The notes: generated by a model from the letters alone, not told the origin. A stretch of 64,000 nucleotides of DNA from Acidimicrobiales bacterium (GCA_025455885.1 JALOLR010000011.1:62001-126000), one strand, 5' to 3'; counted from the first letter of the stretch, positions 28,815 to 37,350 are shown. Translations and numbers: made by a program.

Positions 28815-29609
28815 TCAGGAGTGGATGAAGCGCATCTGGCGGCACTGGCCGAGCAGGTCGCCGGCGCCGCTCCAGATCTCGACGTCCTCGTCGACGAAGC
28901 CGCCGCTCGACGCCCGGGTCGTGAGCACCACGAGCAGGGGTGAGCCCGGGGGCAGGTCGGTCCGGGGGAGCGAGGAGCGGGCGTGGTAGGTGAGGTCCAC
29001 GGACTGGGCCACCGCGCCCTGCTCCCACACCTGGTACGCCACCGGCGGCCAGAGGTCGGCCAGCAGGCCCAGCCAGCGGTGGTCGACGATCTCGGGCGTG
29101 CGGGGCCGCACCCAACCGCAGACCCGGGCGCCACCGTCACCCACGACCTCCCGGAGACGGGGATGGAGCCACACCCGGTCCATGGTGGGCACGGGGAGGG
29201 TGGGGTCGACCGGTTCCTCGTCGGGATCGAACGGGGCGACGTCGGGTGGGGTGGCGGCCAGGAACTGGTGCACCGGGCGCCGCCGGGCGAACGAACCGAG
29301 AGCCACCCCCGCCAGGCGCCCTCCGGACCACATGTGACACGTCGCGTTGGCCATCGTGCGGCCTCGGCGCTCGACGGTGACCTCGGCGCGGAAGGGTCCG
29401 TCGACGAAGGGCTTGAGGTACTGCACGGTGAGGTGCTGGGGCTCCATGCCGTCGACGCCCAGCTCCGCGTCCATGGCCGTCTTGGCCAGTGCCAGCACGT
29501 AGCCGCCGTGCTGGGCCTCCCAGCCCCACCAGGTTCGGTCGCAGGTGCGCTCGTAGGCCCCGTCGCCGAGCGAGGTGAGCCGGCATTCCTGGTCGAGCAG
29601 CGCGGTCAT
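28815..29609 (-). CDS. Acyl-CoA thioesterase-like protein (double hotdog)
   Basis: A 264-aa TesB-like protein. The first hotdog has GWEAQHGGYVLALAKTAMD and LTVQYLKPFVDGPF; the second ends with SVDLTYHARSS and FVDEDVEIWS. A second, related thioesterase gene lies at 33979–34830. Likely cleaves acyl-CoAs in the accessory catabolic region; the chain specificity is unknown. ATG supported by a TAGGCA box 6 nt upstream. Confidence 0.8.
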   Translation of the reverse strand: MTALLDQECRLTSLGDGAYERTCDRTWWGWEAQHGGYVLALAKTAMDAELGVDGMEPQHLTVQYLKPFVDGPFRAEVTVERRGRTMANATCHMWSGGRLAGVALGSFARRRPVHQFLAATPPDVAPFDPDEEPVDPTLPVPTMDRVWLHPRLREVVGDGGARVCGWVRPRTPEIVDHRWLGLLADLWPPVAYQVWEQGAVAQSVDLTYHARSSLPRTDLPPGSPLLVVLTTRASSGGFVDEDVEIWSGAGDLLGQCRQMRFIHS

Positions 29610-29615
29610 CGCCGT

Positions 29616-29621
29616 TGCCTA
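29616..29621 (-). promoter_or_regulatory. Candidate -10 box TAGGCA
   Basis: Lies 6 nt before the thioesterase ATG on the minus strand. It departs from TAnnnT at the last base, so it is weaker than the others. Confidence 0.3.
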
Positions 29622-29653
29622 CCACGTCGGTGTCACGAGGCGGAGCGCTGGGG

Positions 29654-30055
29654 ATGACGCCTCTGCCCCCGATCGGGAACGAGACTCGTGCGATGGACCC
29701 CGATCCGAGCGACGACCCGTACCTGGCCTCCGACTCCGACGTCACCGAGGCCGCGTCGGCGATGCGTTCGCTCCAGGGCAGCGCCCGAATCCTGCGGGTC
29801 GTGGCCGCAGTGGCCGCCATCGTGTGGGTCGTCACCACGGTGTCGCTGTTCGTGACGTTCTGGGATGCGACGAGTGCCGGAGGCTTCGCGGGTATCCAGA
29901 GCACCCGGGACAACCGCCTCCTCAACGTCCTCGGACAGACCCTCCAGGCCACGTGGGGTTGGGCGCTGGTCGCCGTGATCGCCCTGGCGGTGTCGGCGAT
30001 GCTCACCGGCCAGCACTTGCGAGTGCTGTTGCGCGCACTGGACGAGGACGACTGA
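29654..30055 (+). CDS. Small membrane protein of unknown function
   Basis: A 133-aa protein with two membrane helices, VVAAVAAIVWVVTTVSLFV and GWALVAVIALAVSAML, and an acidic N-terminal region. No family recognised. ATG 29654 has GGAG 8 nt upstream; ATG 29693 is an alternative without a clear ribosome binding site. Its stop is followed, in the same frame, by a vapC remnant. Confidence 0.5.
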   Translation: MTPLPPIGNETRAMDPDPSDDPYLASDSDVTEAASAMRSLQGSARILRVVAAVAAIVWVVTTVSLFVTFWDATSAGGFAGIQSTRDNRLLNVLGQTLQATWGWALVAVIALAVSAMLTGQHLRVLLRALDEDD

Positions 30056-30241
30056 CCCCACCCGCTCACCTCGCTGCTCAGGAGGGCCTTCGAGCTGCGG
30101 GCCAACGTCACGGCCCATGACGCGGTCTACGTCGCGTTGGCCGAGGTGTTCGAGGTCGATCTGGTCACGGCCGACGCCCGACTGGCGTCGGCCACCGGTC
30201 CGAGGTGCTCGTTCCGCGTGCTCGCCGACGAGCCGGGGTGA
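30056..30241 (+). pseudogene. VapC (PIN-domain toxin) C-terminal remnant
   Basis: Sixty-one codons directly after the preceding stop read as the last half of a PIN-domain ribonuclease: LRANVTAHDAVYVALAE then VDLVTADARLASATG. These contain the two C-terminal acidic residues of the PIN site. The first half, with the first catalytic Asp and Glu, is missing. No start codon lies ahead of the PIN motifs and no VapB antitoxin is nearby. It is best read as a decayed toxin gene. Confidence 0.7.
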
Positions 30242-30248
30242 AGCCCTC

Positions 30249-30500
30249 TCAGGTCGTGCGGGGGTCGTCGATCGTGACTGCGGTGAGGCCGGGTGCAAAG
30301 GGTGTCATCAGTTGGAGGGCCACGCCTTCGAGCATCGCCGTCGGCAGGACGCACTCGGCGCAGCCCGCCTCGACCAGCAGGAGGCGGAGATGGGCCGTCC
30401 CGTCGTCGGTGACGTCGACGAGCTCGATGTCGGCACCATCGAGTTGCAGCATCTCGCGCACGGGCACGAGGGCCTCGGCGACGGTGGCGGTGTCGGTCAC
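30249..30500 (-). CDS. Small NifU-like domain protein with CxxC
   Basis: An 83-aa protein resembling the C-terminal NifU/Nfu domain: LDGADIELVDVTDDGTAHLR, then C47-A-E-C50, then a helix and a final strand (PGLTAVTIDD). Nfu domains carry a [4Fe-4S] cluster between two subunits using CxxC. Last gene of the UGSC operon; its GTG overlaps the SDR stop (GTGA). The match is by pattern only. Confidence 0.6.
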   Translation of the reverse strand: MTDTATVAEALVPVREMLQLDGADIELVDVTDDGTAHLRLLLVEAGCAECVLPTAMLEGVALQLMTPFAPGLTAVTIDDPRTT

Positions 30501-31324
30501 GGGGTCTCGCTCCGGTCGGCGGCTGCGGCGGGTCGGTTGGCCGGGCGGGTGCGCGAGAGGTGTGCCCCGGCGTCGGCCAGGATCAGCTGCCCGGTGACGC
30601 AGCGGGCCAGGTCGCTCACCAGGAACACGGCGAGGCGGCCCAGCTCGTCGGCTTCGGTCATGCGCCGCAGCGGGGTCGACTCGACCAGGGCCGCGACGTG
30701 GTCGTCGTCGAAGGCGTCGCGCACGGTCTCGGTGAGAGTGGTGCCCGGGGCGATGGCCAGCACCCTGATGCCGTGCGGTCCCAGCTCCACGGCCATGGTC
30801 TGGGTGAGGTGGTTGATGCCGGCCTTGGCTGCGGCGTAGGCGGCCATGAACGGCGCGGGACGGGTGGTCTCGCCCGAGCTGATGTTGAGGATGACCCCGC
30901 CGCGACCGGCGGCGATCATGGCCCGGGCCTCGGCTGCGCCGGCCAGCGCGGTGAGCACCAGGTTCTGGTCGAGCAGGTCCCGCCAATGGGTTCCATCGAG
31001 CGTCTCGACCGGCCCCGGACGCTGCGAGCCGTACATGCCCACGTTGTTGACGGCGATGTCGAGCTGGCCACCGAAGGTCGTGTCGGCCTGGGTGACGGCC
31101 CCCTCGAGTGCGGTGTCGTCGCGGGCGTCGGCGATCACCGGGAAGGCCCGACCTCCCTCCGCCTCGATGCGGGCCACGGTGGCGTCGGCCTGTGGGCGGC
31201 GCACGTCGTGCACCGCCACCCACGCCCCGGCCCGGCCCAGCCAGGCGGCGATCTCGGCGCCGATGCCCGCGCCGGCGCCGGTGACCAGCGCCGTTCGCCC
31301 CGTGAGGTCGATCTCGACGGTCAC
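30497..31324 (-). CDS. Short-chain dehydrogenase/reductase
   Basis: A 275-aa classical SDR. The cofactor motif TGAGAGIG is at 15–22, NNVG follows, and the catalytic residues are Ser in ILNISS and Tyr/Lys in AYAAAKAG. An Asp in VHDVRR favours NAD over NADP. Third gene of the minus-strand operon, starting with GTG 4 nt after the UGSC gene and overlapping the NifU-like gene. Substrate unknown. Confidence 0.88.
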   Translation of the reverse strand: MTVEIDLTGRTALVTGAGAGIGAEIAAWLGRAGAWVAVHDVRRPQADATVARIEAEGGRAFPVIADARDDTALEGAVTQADTTFGGQLDIAVNNVGMYGSQRPGPVETLDGTHWRDLLDQNLVLTALAGAAEARAMIAAGRGGVILNISSGETTRPAPFMAAYAAAKAGINHLTQTMAVELGPHGIRVLAIAPGTTLTETVRDAFDDDHVAALVESTPLRRMTEADELGRLAVFLVSDLARCVTGQLILADAGAHLSRTRPANRPAAAADRSETP

Positions 31325-31328
31325 CCGC

Positions 31329-31880
31329 TCAGCCCCGGGGGGTGGTGAACAGCGTGATCAGCTCATCGGTGGCGGCCTCGGCCCACTGGCCGAGCGTGTC
31401 GGCGTCGGTGCCGCCGATCGGGTGGGGGAGCACCAGCAGCCGCGTGTGGGGCTGGCCGAAGCTGGTCGACAGAGTGGTGGCGACGGGCTCGAACTGGGTG
31501 GTGGTGGCCACCACCGCGGGGCGGCCGGCCTTCTCGAGCTCGATGGCGTCGGTCACCGAGTACGCGGTGCAGCTGCCGCAGTCGGCGGCGCCGGTGATCA
31601 CCAGGTCGGCTTCGGCGACCACCTGCTCGAAGATGTCCGGGTCGCATCGCACGGCGGCGTTGGCCGATTCGCCGCGGGGGCCCTTCTTGGTGACGAGGCT
31701 GACCGTGGCGCCGGTGCGGCGGGCCAGGGCCTCGGCGGCGGCGGTCATGACCACGTCGGCGTTGGGCTTGCCGTTGTCGAGCACGGCGATGCGCAACCCG
31801 GCCAGCGAGGCGGGTGACGGGGCCATGGTGGCGGCGGGGGGGCCAGGCTCGGAGTCGGGGAGGTAGACGGTGACGGTCAA
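31329..31880 (-). CDS. UGSC-family protein, Cys form
   Basis: A 183-aa protein of the UGSC family, first noted as a selenoprotein family with the motif U-G-S-C. Here the motif is all-Cys: C101-G-S-C104 in GAADCGSCTAYSV. Other features are IAVLDNGKPNAD near residue 31 and VTKKGPRGESA. The function of the family is unknown; the motif suggests thiol redox chemistry. The TTG at 31880 keeps the usual N-terminal segment (VYLPDSEPG), starting 5 nt after the upstream stop; ATG 31826 is the alternative. Confidence 0.72.
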   Translation of the reverse strand: MTVTVYLPDSEPGPPAATMAPSPASLAGLRIAVLDNGKPNADVVMTAAAEALARRTGATVSLVTKKGPRGESANAAVRCDPDIFEQVVAEADLVITGAADCGSCTAYSVTDAIELEKAGRPAVVATTTQFEPVATTLSTSFGQPHTRLLVLPHPIGGTDADTLGQWAEAATDELITLFTTPRG

Positions 31881-31885
31881 CGGGC

Positions 31886-32944
31886 TCAACCTTCCAGGGG
31901 CAGCGTGGCGCTGCGGGTGACGCCCCACGAGGGCACGACCAGCGAGTGCTTGCCGGGGCCGCCGACGACCAGGACGCGGATGTTGTCGGCATCGCCGGTC
32001 ATGGGGACGAGGTGGTCGTCGGCGCAGATGTGCATCCACTGCTGCCAGGCCCGCTCCTGGAAGTGCCGTCGCAGCAACGAGAGTGGGAGGCGGGCGTGGT
32101 CGAAGAGGTACGACGCGACGTCGGCGCGGGTGAGGCCGCGGTCGGCGAGGCTCCGGGCGTGCTCGGGCCCCAGTACCACGAAGTACTCGGCCCGGCTGAT
32201 CGGGGCGTTGTTCTGGCCGAGGGATGTCATCGCCGAGGCGATCTTGTCGAGGATGAGGGCCGGGTCGCCGGCCGCCTCGGCGTCGTGGACGTTGTGCGGC
32301 CCTTCCCCGCAGTGGACGGTGACGGCACTCGGGGCGTCGATGCCGCGGCTGCGGGGGTAGGACTCCCAGGGGCTCGCGGCGAGGTTCTCGGCGGCGCAGA
32401 AGGTGTACTTGGCGGGCTGGCCGTGGGTGGCCGCGTCGCCGAGGCCGGGGGTGGCGCCGGCCACGGCGAGCATCGTGAGGCGGACGGCCCGGCCGACGGT
32501 CGCGTTGGCGCGGTTCCCCGGCCCGAAGGCGCCGACGCCGCTGTTGAAGCCGCACCGGTCGACCACCTCGCCGTGGACGACGACCATGGGCGCGACCGGG
32601 TGGGTCGTGGCGTTGACGCCGCGCAGGTTGACCTCTGGTCGGGCGAGGGCCCGCAGCGCGGTGAGCACCACCGGGAACACCTCGGGCGGACAGCCGGCCA
32701 TCACGGCGTTGACGGCGACCACCCGGCGGGTGACGATGCCGGCCCGCGGCTCGAGGGTGAACAGGACGGCGTCGGGGTCGCCGGCGGCGTGGTCGAGCAT
32801 GGCGTCGACCCGGTCCGGCGTGGGTGGCACCACCGGGAGGCCGTCGCCGATGCCCCGGTCGGCGAGCAACGCGAACATCGCCTCGGGGCTGGCGTCGGCC
32901 AGCTCGACGGTGGCCGGCTCGTAGGTCGTGGGTCGGGTGGTCAC
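31886..32944 (-). CDS. Conserved protein of unknown function, UGSC partner
   Basis: A 352-aa protein I cannot assign to an enzyme. It is rich in conserved-looking Gly/Asn segments (FNSGVGAFGPGNRANATVG, KYTFCAAENLAASPWES) and has Cys residues in AGCPPEV, DRCGFN, TFCAAEN, VHCGEG and HICADD. No signal peptide. First gene of the operon with the UGSC, SDR and NifU-like genes. GTG start with GGAGGGG about 6 nt upstream. Confidence 0.6.
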   Translation of the reverse strand: MTTRPTTYEPATVELADASPEAMFALLADRGIGDGLPVVPPTPDRVDAMLDHAAGDPDAVLFTLEPRAGIVTRRVVAVNAVMAGCPPEVFPVVLTALRALARPEVNLRGVNATTHPVAPMVVVHGEVVDRCGFNSGVGAFGPGNRANATVGRAVRLTMLAVAGATPGLGDAATHGQPAKYTFCAAENLAASPWESYPRSRGIDAPSAVTVHCGEGPHNVHDAEAAGDPALILDKIASAMTSLGQNNAPISRAEYFVVLGPEHARSLADRGLTRADVASYLFDHARLPLSLLRRHFQERAWQQWMHICADDHLVPMTGDADNIRVLVVGGPGKHSLVVPSWGVTRSATLPLEG

Positions 32945-33070
32945 GGCGGCCCCTCCGAGAGTCGAATGCCATCAGACTCTAGGCTGACCGGCGTCGTCGG
33001 AGCCGCTCGCAGCAGGCGGGACCCGGACGTGGCCGGAGCGGGGTTCGGAGGGGACGTGTCGACGCGAGGC

Positions 33071-33976
33071 ATGACCGGGGTCGAGTCGAGCGGGGCGCCG
33101 CCGTCCGCGCGGACGGCGGAGGTCGTCGATGCCCACACCCACGTCGCCTGCGGCGACGACCCGCGGTTCCCCTTTCGTCCGACGGGAGTGGGGAGCGGGT
33201 GGGCCTCCGAGGGCGGCTCGGCGCACGCCCTGCTGGGCGAGATGGATGCCGGCGGGGTGGCCCGCGCCGTGGTCGTGCAGGCCGTCGGGGTCTACGGCTA
33301 CGACGCCCGGTGCGCGGCGCGCGCCGTGGCCGAGCACCCTGCGCGGTTCGCGTTCGTCGCCGCGGTGGACCTGGCGTCGCCGGACCCGGCCCGCGACCTC
33401 GTCGCCGCGGTGGCCGGGGCCGAGGTCCGTCCGGTCGCCGTCCGGCTGTTCGGCGTGGGGGTGGACGGCGCGGCGGCGCTGCACGACGCCCGGGCGACCG
33501 AGATCTGGCGCGCCGCCGCCGAGCTGTCCGTCGGGCTGGTCACCTGCACCTTCGCCGCGGACCTCGACGCCGTGGCGGTCGCCGCCGAGGCCGAGCCGGG
33601 CGTGGCGGTGGCGGTGGACCACTGCGGCTTCCCCGACCGGGACGGGGCCGACGGGTGGGCGGCGCTGGACCGCCTCGCCGCCGTGGCGTCGGTGTCGCTG
33701 AAGGTCACGAGCTACGTCCTCGAGGCGGCGGAGCGCGACGACGGCGATCCGGCGGCGGCGGTCGAGCGCCTGGGATCGGCGTTCGGAGCCGATCGGCTCT
33801 GCTGGGGTTCCGACCACCCCCAGGACCTGACCCGCTCCTACCCCGGCAAGCGGGCCCTCGCCGAGCACGCCACCCGGGACCTCGATGCCGCCGCCCGGCG
33901 GTCCTTCTTCGGCGAACTGGCCGCCCGCCTGTGGTTCGCCGCGGGTCCGCCCGTCCACGGCCCGTCGACGGGCTGA
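33071..33976 (+). CDS. Amidohydrolase family protein (TIM-barrel)
   Basis: A 301-aa metal-dependent hydrolase: DAHTHV at the N-terminus supplies the HxH metal site, VDHCGFPD is mid-barrel, and WGSDHPQ carries the C-terminal Asp. This resembles the amidohydrolase-2/ACMSD group. Divergent from the UGSC operon across a 126-bp gap whose TCTAGGCT may serve both directions. ATG 33071; a GTG at 33056 right behind GGAGGG is possible. Confidence 0.82.
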   Translation: MTGVESSGAPPSARTAEVVDAHTHVACGDDPRFPFRPTGVGSGWASEGGSAHALLGEMDAGGVARAVVVQAVGVYGYDARCAARAVAEHPARFAFVAAVDLASPDPARDLVAAVAGAEVRPVAVRLFGVGVDGAAALHDARATEIWRAAAELSVGLVTCTFAADLDAVAVAAEAEPGVAVAVDHCGFPDRDGADGWAALDRLAAVASVSLKVTSYVLEAAERDDGDPAAAVERLGSAFGADRLCWGSDHPQDLTRSYPGKRALAEHATRDLDAAARRSFFGELAARLWFAAGPPVHGPSTG

Positions 33977-33978
33977 GC

Positions 33979-34830
33979 TCAGGCCCGGGGTACCAGCGCC
34001 AGCTGTCGGGACTGGGCGACCAGGTGGCCCCGGCTGTCCCAGACCTCACCGTCGGCTTCGAGGAACCCGCCGGTGATGAAGTGGGACGAGAACTCGCAGC
34101 GCAACCATCCCGGGGCCGGTCGGGCCCGGACGTGGGCGGTGAGCTCGAGGGTCGGCGCCCAGGCGATCGGCAGGTTGGCGTTGAACACCGTCGGAGGGAA
34201 GGCGTCCACGGCGCACAGGAGGGCGAGGGTGTCGCAGACCTCGCCGTCGCGGAGGCGGAACCAGCCCCGCATGCGGGCCCGCCCCGACCCCCGGCCGGAG
34301 CCGAAGCCCGAGTCGTCGGGGTGCAGGCGCAGCTCGACCTGGCCGACGAACGGTGGAGGGAACGTGTCGGTCGGCACCAGCTCGGTGCACGCCTCGGCGG
34401 GTGGGAGCTCCGGCGGTGTGCGGTCCACCAGCTCGGGTGCATCGTCGTGGGCGCCGCTCAGGTCGCCGAAGCTGCCGACGCAGGTGAGCAGCGGTCGACT
34501 CCCGGTCCACATCGTGGCCGTCCCCGTCCCGAACCGGCGCCCCTGCTTGACGACGTGGGCCTCGACCGTCACGTCACCCGGTCGGCCGGGGGCGAGGAAG
34601 TGGGCGGTGACGGTGACCGGGTCGGGCCGCCCCAGGGCGGTTCCGAGGGCGCGAGCGGCGATGGTGAGGAGGTAGCCGCCGTTGGCGTTGCCGGCGACGT
34701 CCCAGCCCTCCCCGATGGCGGCGTCCCACTTCGAGGTGGCGGGCGCCGAGGTCGGGGCCGGTGCCTGCGATCGCACCGCGGTGGCCCGCCTGAACCCGTC
34801 AGCGCCCGGCGGTCGAGCGTCTCCGGGCAC
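33979..34830 (-). CDS. Acyl-CoA thioesterase-like protein (double hotdog)
   Basis: A 283-aa TesB-like protein, similar in layout to the thioesterase at 28815–29609: WDVAGNANGGYLLTIAARAL and VTVTAHFLAPGRPGDVTV in the first hotdog, LTAHVRARPAPGWLRCEF in the second. The GTG at 34830 starts 17 nt after the stop of the deazaflavin-type gene, so the two are co-transcribed. Substrate unknown. Confidence 0.8.
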   Translation of the reverse strand: MPGDARPPGADGFRRATAVRSQAPAPTSAPATSKWDAAIGEGWDVAGNANGGYLLTIAARALGTALGRPDPVTVTAHFLAPGRPGDVTVEAHVVKQGRRFGTGTATMWTGSRPLLTCVGSFGDLSGAHDDAPELVDRTPPELPPAEACTELVPTDTFPPPFVGQVELRLHPDDSGFGSGRGSGRARMRGWFRLRDGEVCDTLALLCAVDAFPPTVFNANLPIAWAPTLELTAHVRARPAPGWLRCEFSSHFITGGFLEADGEVWDSRGHLVAQSRQLALVPRA

Positions 34831-34847
34831 CGTGCACCACCTGCGTC

Positions 34848-35339
34848 TCAGCCCTCGACGGCCACGAGGTTGTCGAAGCGCACCAACGGGAGCTCCCGCT
34901 CGGTGCGGGACTGGTAGTCGACGTAGTACTCGCGGTCGGCGGTGAGCAGCGCCCAGATGCGGGCCCGCTCGTCACCCGACAGGACCTCCGCGTCACACTC
35001 GTAGAAGCCGCCCCGCACCCGGATCTTCACCCTCGGGTTCGCGTCGCGGTCCATGAGGTTGAGGCACCACGCCGGGTTCGTCGGCGCTCCGGCGAACGAG
35101 CCGACCACGACCCGACGACCCTCGGGGTCGAGCCAGAACGGCAGCGTGACCTTGTGCTCGTTGCCGGACCGGCGACCGACCGTGTGCAGGATGACGTGGT
35201 CCATCCCGGCGATGATCCACGCCGACTCCTCGTCGGTGGTCTCCAGCCAGGCCGTGTGCTGTCGGGAGATCCCGGGGATCTCGTCGCGTGACGGCTCGTC
35301 GAACGCCTCGTTCTTCTGGCTGGCCGGGGTGTCGCTCAT
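34848..35339 (-). CDS. Deazaflavin (F420)-dependent nitroreductase family protein
   Basis: A 163-aa protein of the Ddn-like split-barrel family: ILHTVGRRSGNEHKVTLPFW and VVVGSFAGAPTNPAWCLNL are the family blocks. Members reduce quinones or nitro compounds with F420H2. ATG start with TACAGT 7 nt upstream and no ribosome binding site. Operon with the thioesterase. Confidence 0.82.
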   Translation of the reverse strand: MSDTPASQKNEAFDEPSRDEIPGISRQHTAWLETTDEESAWIIAGMDHVILHTVGRRSGNEHKVTLPFWLDPEGRRVVVGSFAGAPTNPAWCLNLMDRDANPRVKIRVRGGFYECDAEVLSGDERARIWALLTADREYYVDYQSRTERELPLVRFDNLVAVEG

Positions 35340-35346
35340 GGGCCGA

Positions 35347-35352
35347 ACTGTA
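35347..35352 (-). promoter_or_regulatory. -10 box TACAGT, leaderless Ddn-like gene
   Basis: On the minus strand the hexamer ends 7 nt before the ATG at 35339. The rest of the 119-bp divergent gap carries the leader of the plus-strand LLM gene. Confidence 0.45.
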
Positions 35353-35458
35353 GGCGAACGCCCGTCGTGGCCGTCCCGGCCGGAAGGGCCCCGGACGGGG
35401 TCGGCTAGAACAGGCGGGTGGCCGTCGCCGTCCCGGCGCCGGGGAACGGGAGCAACCC

Positions 35459-36508
35459 ATGAAGGTCGACCTGGGCATCGCCATGAGCGGTCCGGAGGGC
35501 GCCGCCGAGCGGGCTCGGGAGCTGGTCGCCACCGGTGCGTCCGGTCTGTTCTCCTTCGAGAACGCCCACGATCTGTTCTTCCCGCTCGTCATGGCGAGCC
35601 AGGTCGTCGACCTCGAGCTCATGACCAACGTGGCGATGGCGTTCCCCCGCAGCCCGCTGCACCTCGCCTATGCCGCCCACGACCTCCAGCTGCTCAGCGA
35701 GGGGCGGTTCCGCCTCGGGCTCGGGTCGCAGATCAAGCCCCACATCGAGAAGCGGTACGGGTCCCAGTGGGGCAAGCCGGTCGCCAAGATGCGCGAGTGG
35801 GTGGAGGCCATCTCGATGATGTTCGACCACTTCGAGGGCAAGGGCCCCTTCGCGTACACCGGCGAGTACACCCGCCACACGCTCATGACGCCCAACTTCA
35901 ACCCGGGGCCCAACCCCTTCGGCCGTCCCCCGGTGCTCATCGGCGCCCTCGGGCCGAAGATGTGCCAGATGACGGCCGAGGTGGCCGACGGCATCCTGGT
36001 GATGCCGTTCAACAGCGCCCGCCACATGCGCGAGCGCACCGTGCCGGCGCTGCAGGCGGGGCTGCGGGCGGCCGGGCGGACCGGGGAGGACTTCGAGGTG
36101 ATCGCCGAGGTGATCGTCGCCACCGGCCGCACCGACGAGGAGCTCGCCGCCGCGGCGGCGGGCGTGAAGTACCTGCTCGGCTTCTACGGCTCGACGCCCT
36201 CCTACCGGCCGGTGCTCGACGTCGAGGGTCGCGGGGACCTCCAGACCGAGCTCAACGCGCTGTCGAAGCAGGGTGACTGGGTGGGCATGGCCGACCGCAT
36301 CGATGACGACCTCATGCGCACCATCGCCGTGTTCGGCACGCCGAAGGAGGTGGCCGCCGAGATCGTCGACCGCTTCGGGCCGTTCGCCTCCCGGGTTTGC
36401 ACCTACTTTCCCGGCTATGAGATCTCCGACGACACGATCGCCGAGTTGATCGCCGCCATCGGTGAGGCGTCCGTCGCCGCCGGGCACGCCGGAGAGGTGC
36501 GGGTGTGA
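35459..36508 (+). CDS. LLM-class F420-dependent oxidoreductase
   Basis: A 349-aa luciferase-like TIM-barrel protein similar to the MSMEG_2256-type subfamily: MKVDLGIAMSGPEGA, TNVAMAFPRSPLHLA, LLSEGRFRLGLGSQIKPHIEKRYG as discontinuous family blocks. It probably uses F420H2. ATG with GGGAG about 8 nt upstream. First of three coupled genes; its stop overlaps the enoyl-CoA hydratase start (GTGA). Confidence 0.87.
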   Translation: MKVDLGIAMSGPEGAAERARELVATGASGLFSFENAHDLFFPLVMASQVVDLELMTNVAMAFPRSPLHLAYAAHDLQLLSEGRFRLGLGSQIKPHIEKRYGSQWGKPVAKMREWVEAISMMFDHFEGKGPFAYTGEYTRHTLMTPNFNPGPNPFGRPPVLIGALGPKMCQMTAEVADGILVMPFNSARHMRERTVPALQAGLRAAGRTGEDFEVIAEVIVATGRTDEELAAAAAGVKYLLGFYGSTPSYRPVLDVEGRGDLQTELNALSKQGDWVGMADRIDDDLMRTIAVFGTPKEVAAEIVDRFGPFASRVCTYFPGYEISDDTIAELIAAIGEASVAAGHAGEVRV

Positions 36509-37350
36509 CGGCGATCGACACCGGCACCGACGACCTGCTCGTCGACCTTCGAGACGACGGCGTGGCTGTGGCCACCCTCAACCGTCCCGACAGCCGCAAC
36601 GCCTTCAGCGGCGCCATGGGCGCCGCCCTCGGCGACCTCTACCGCCGGGCCGACACCGACGACGCCATCCGGGTCGTGGTGCTCACCGGCACCCCTCCGG
36701 CGTTCTGCGCCGGGGCCGACTTCACCTCCGGCAGCGACGTCTTCGAGCGCAGCGACGCGCCCAGCTTCCGGGCCTGCCCCGTCACGCCCACCGCGTGGCA
36801 GATCCGCAAGCCCGTCATCGCCGCGGTGAACGGCCACGCCATCGGGATCGGCTTCACCCTCACGCTGCACTGCGACCTGCGCATCATGGCCCTCGACGCC
36901 AAGTACGGGGTGGTCCAGGTGCGCCGCGGCGTGATGCCCGACGCGTTCAGCCACTGGACGCTCCCGCGGATCGCCGGGATGGGCAACGCCGCCGACGTGT
37001 TGTTGACCGGGCGCACGTTCCTCGGCTCCGAGGCCCGCGACCTCGGCGTCGCCAACCGGGTGCTCCCCAACGACGAGGTGCTCCCGGCCGCCCTCGAGCT
37101 GGCCCACGACATGGCGGTGAACACCGCCCCGGTGTCGGTGGCGGTGGCGAAGCGCCTGATGTGGGGGTCGTTCGGGTTGCGGCCCGACCAGGTCGACGAG
37201 GCCGAGACGGTGCTCCACCACCACCTGATGGGCGAGCCCGACGCCCGGGAGGGCGTGCACGCGTTCCTGGAGCGGCGCGAGCCCGACTGGTCGATGACCG
37301 TGAACCACGACTGGCCCGCCGACTGGCCGGCCCCGGAGGACGTCCTGTGA
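36505..37350 (+). CDS. Enoyl-CoA hydratase/isomerase family protein
   Basis: A 281-aa crotonase-fold protein. The oxyanion-hole segments are FCAGADFTSG and AIGIGFTLTLHCDLRI. At the first catalytic Glu position the protein reads RRGVMPDAFSHWTLP instead of the usual gl.PE, so activity may be dehalogenase- or isomerase-like rather than a standard hydratase. Coupled by GTGA overlaps to the genes on both sides, implying one pathway. Confidence 0.86.
   Translation: MTAIDTGTDDLLVDLRDDGVAVATLNRPDSRNAFSGAMGAALGDLYRRADTDDAIRVVVLTGTPPAFCAGADFTSGSDVFERSDAPSFRACPVTPTAWQIRKPVIAAVNGHAIGIGFTLTLHCDLRIMALDAKYGVVQVRRGVMPDAFSHWTLPRIAGMGNAADVLLTGRTFLGSEARDLGVANRVLPNDEVLPAALELAHDMAVNTAPVSVAVAKRLMWGSFGLRPDQVDEAETVLHHHLMGEPDAREGVHAFLERREPDWSMTVNHDWPADWPAPEDVL

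Noticed and set aside
32973-33070. Large plus-strand ORF from 31946 as one amidohydrolase gene
   Set aside because: The first 375 codons are antisense to the UGSC partner gene; the family sequence begins only after 33071.
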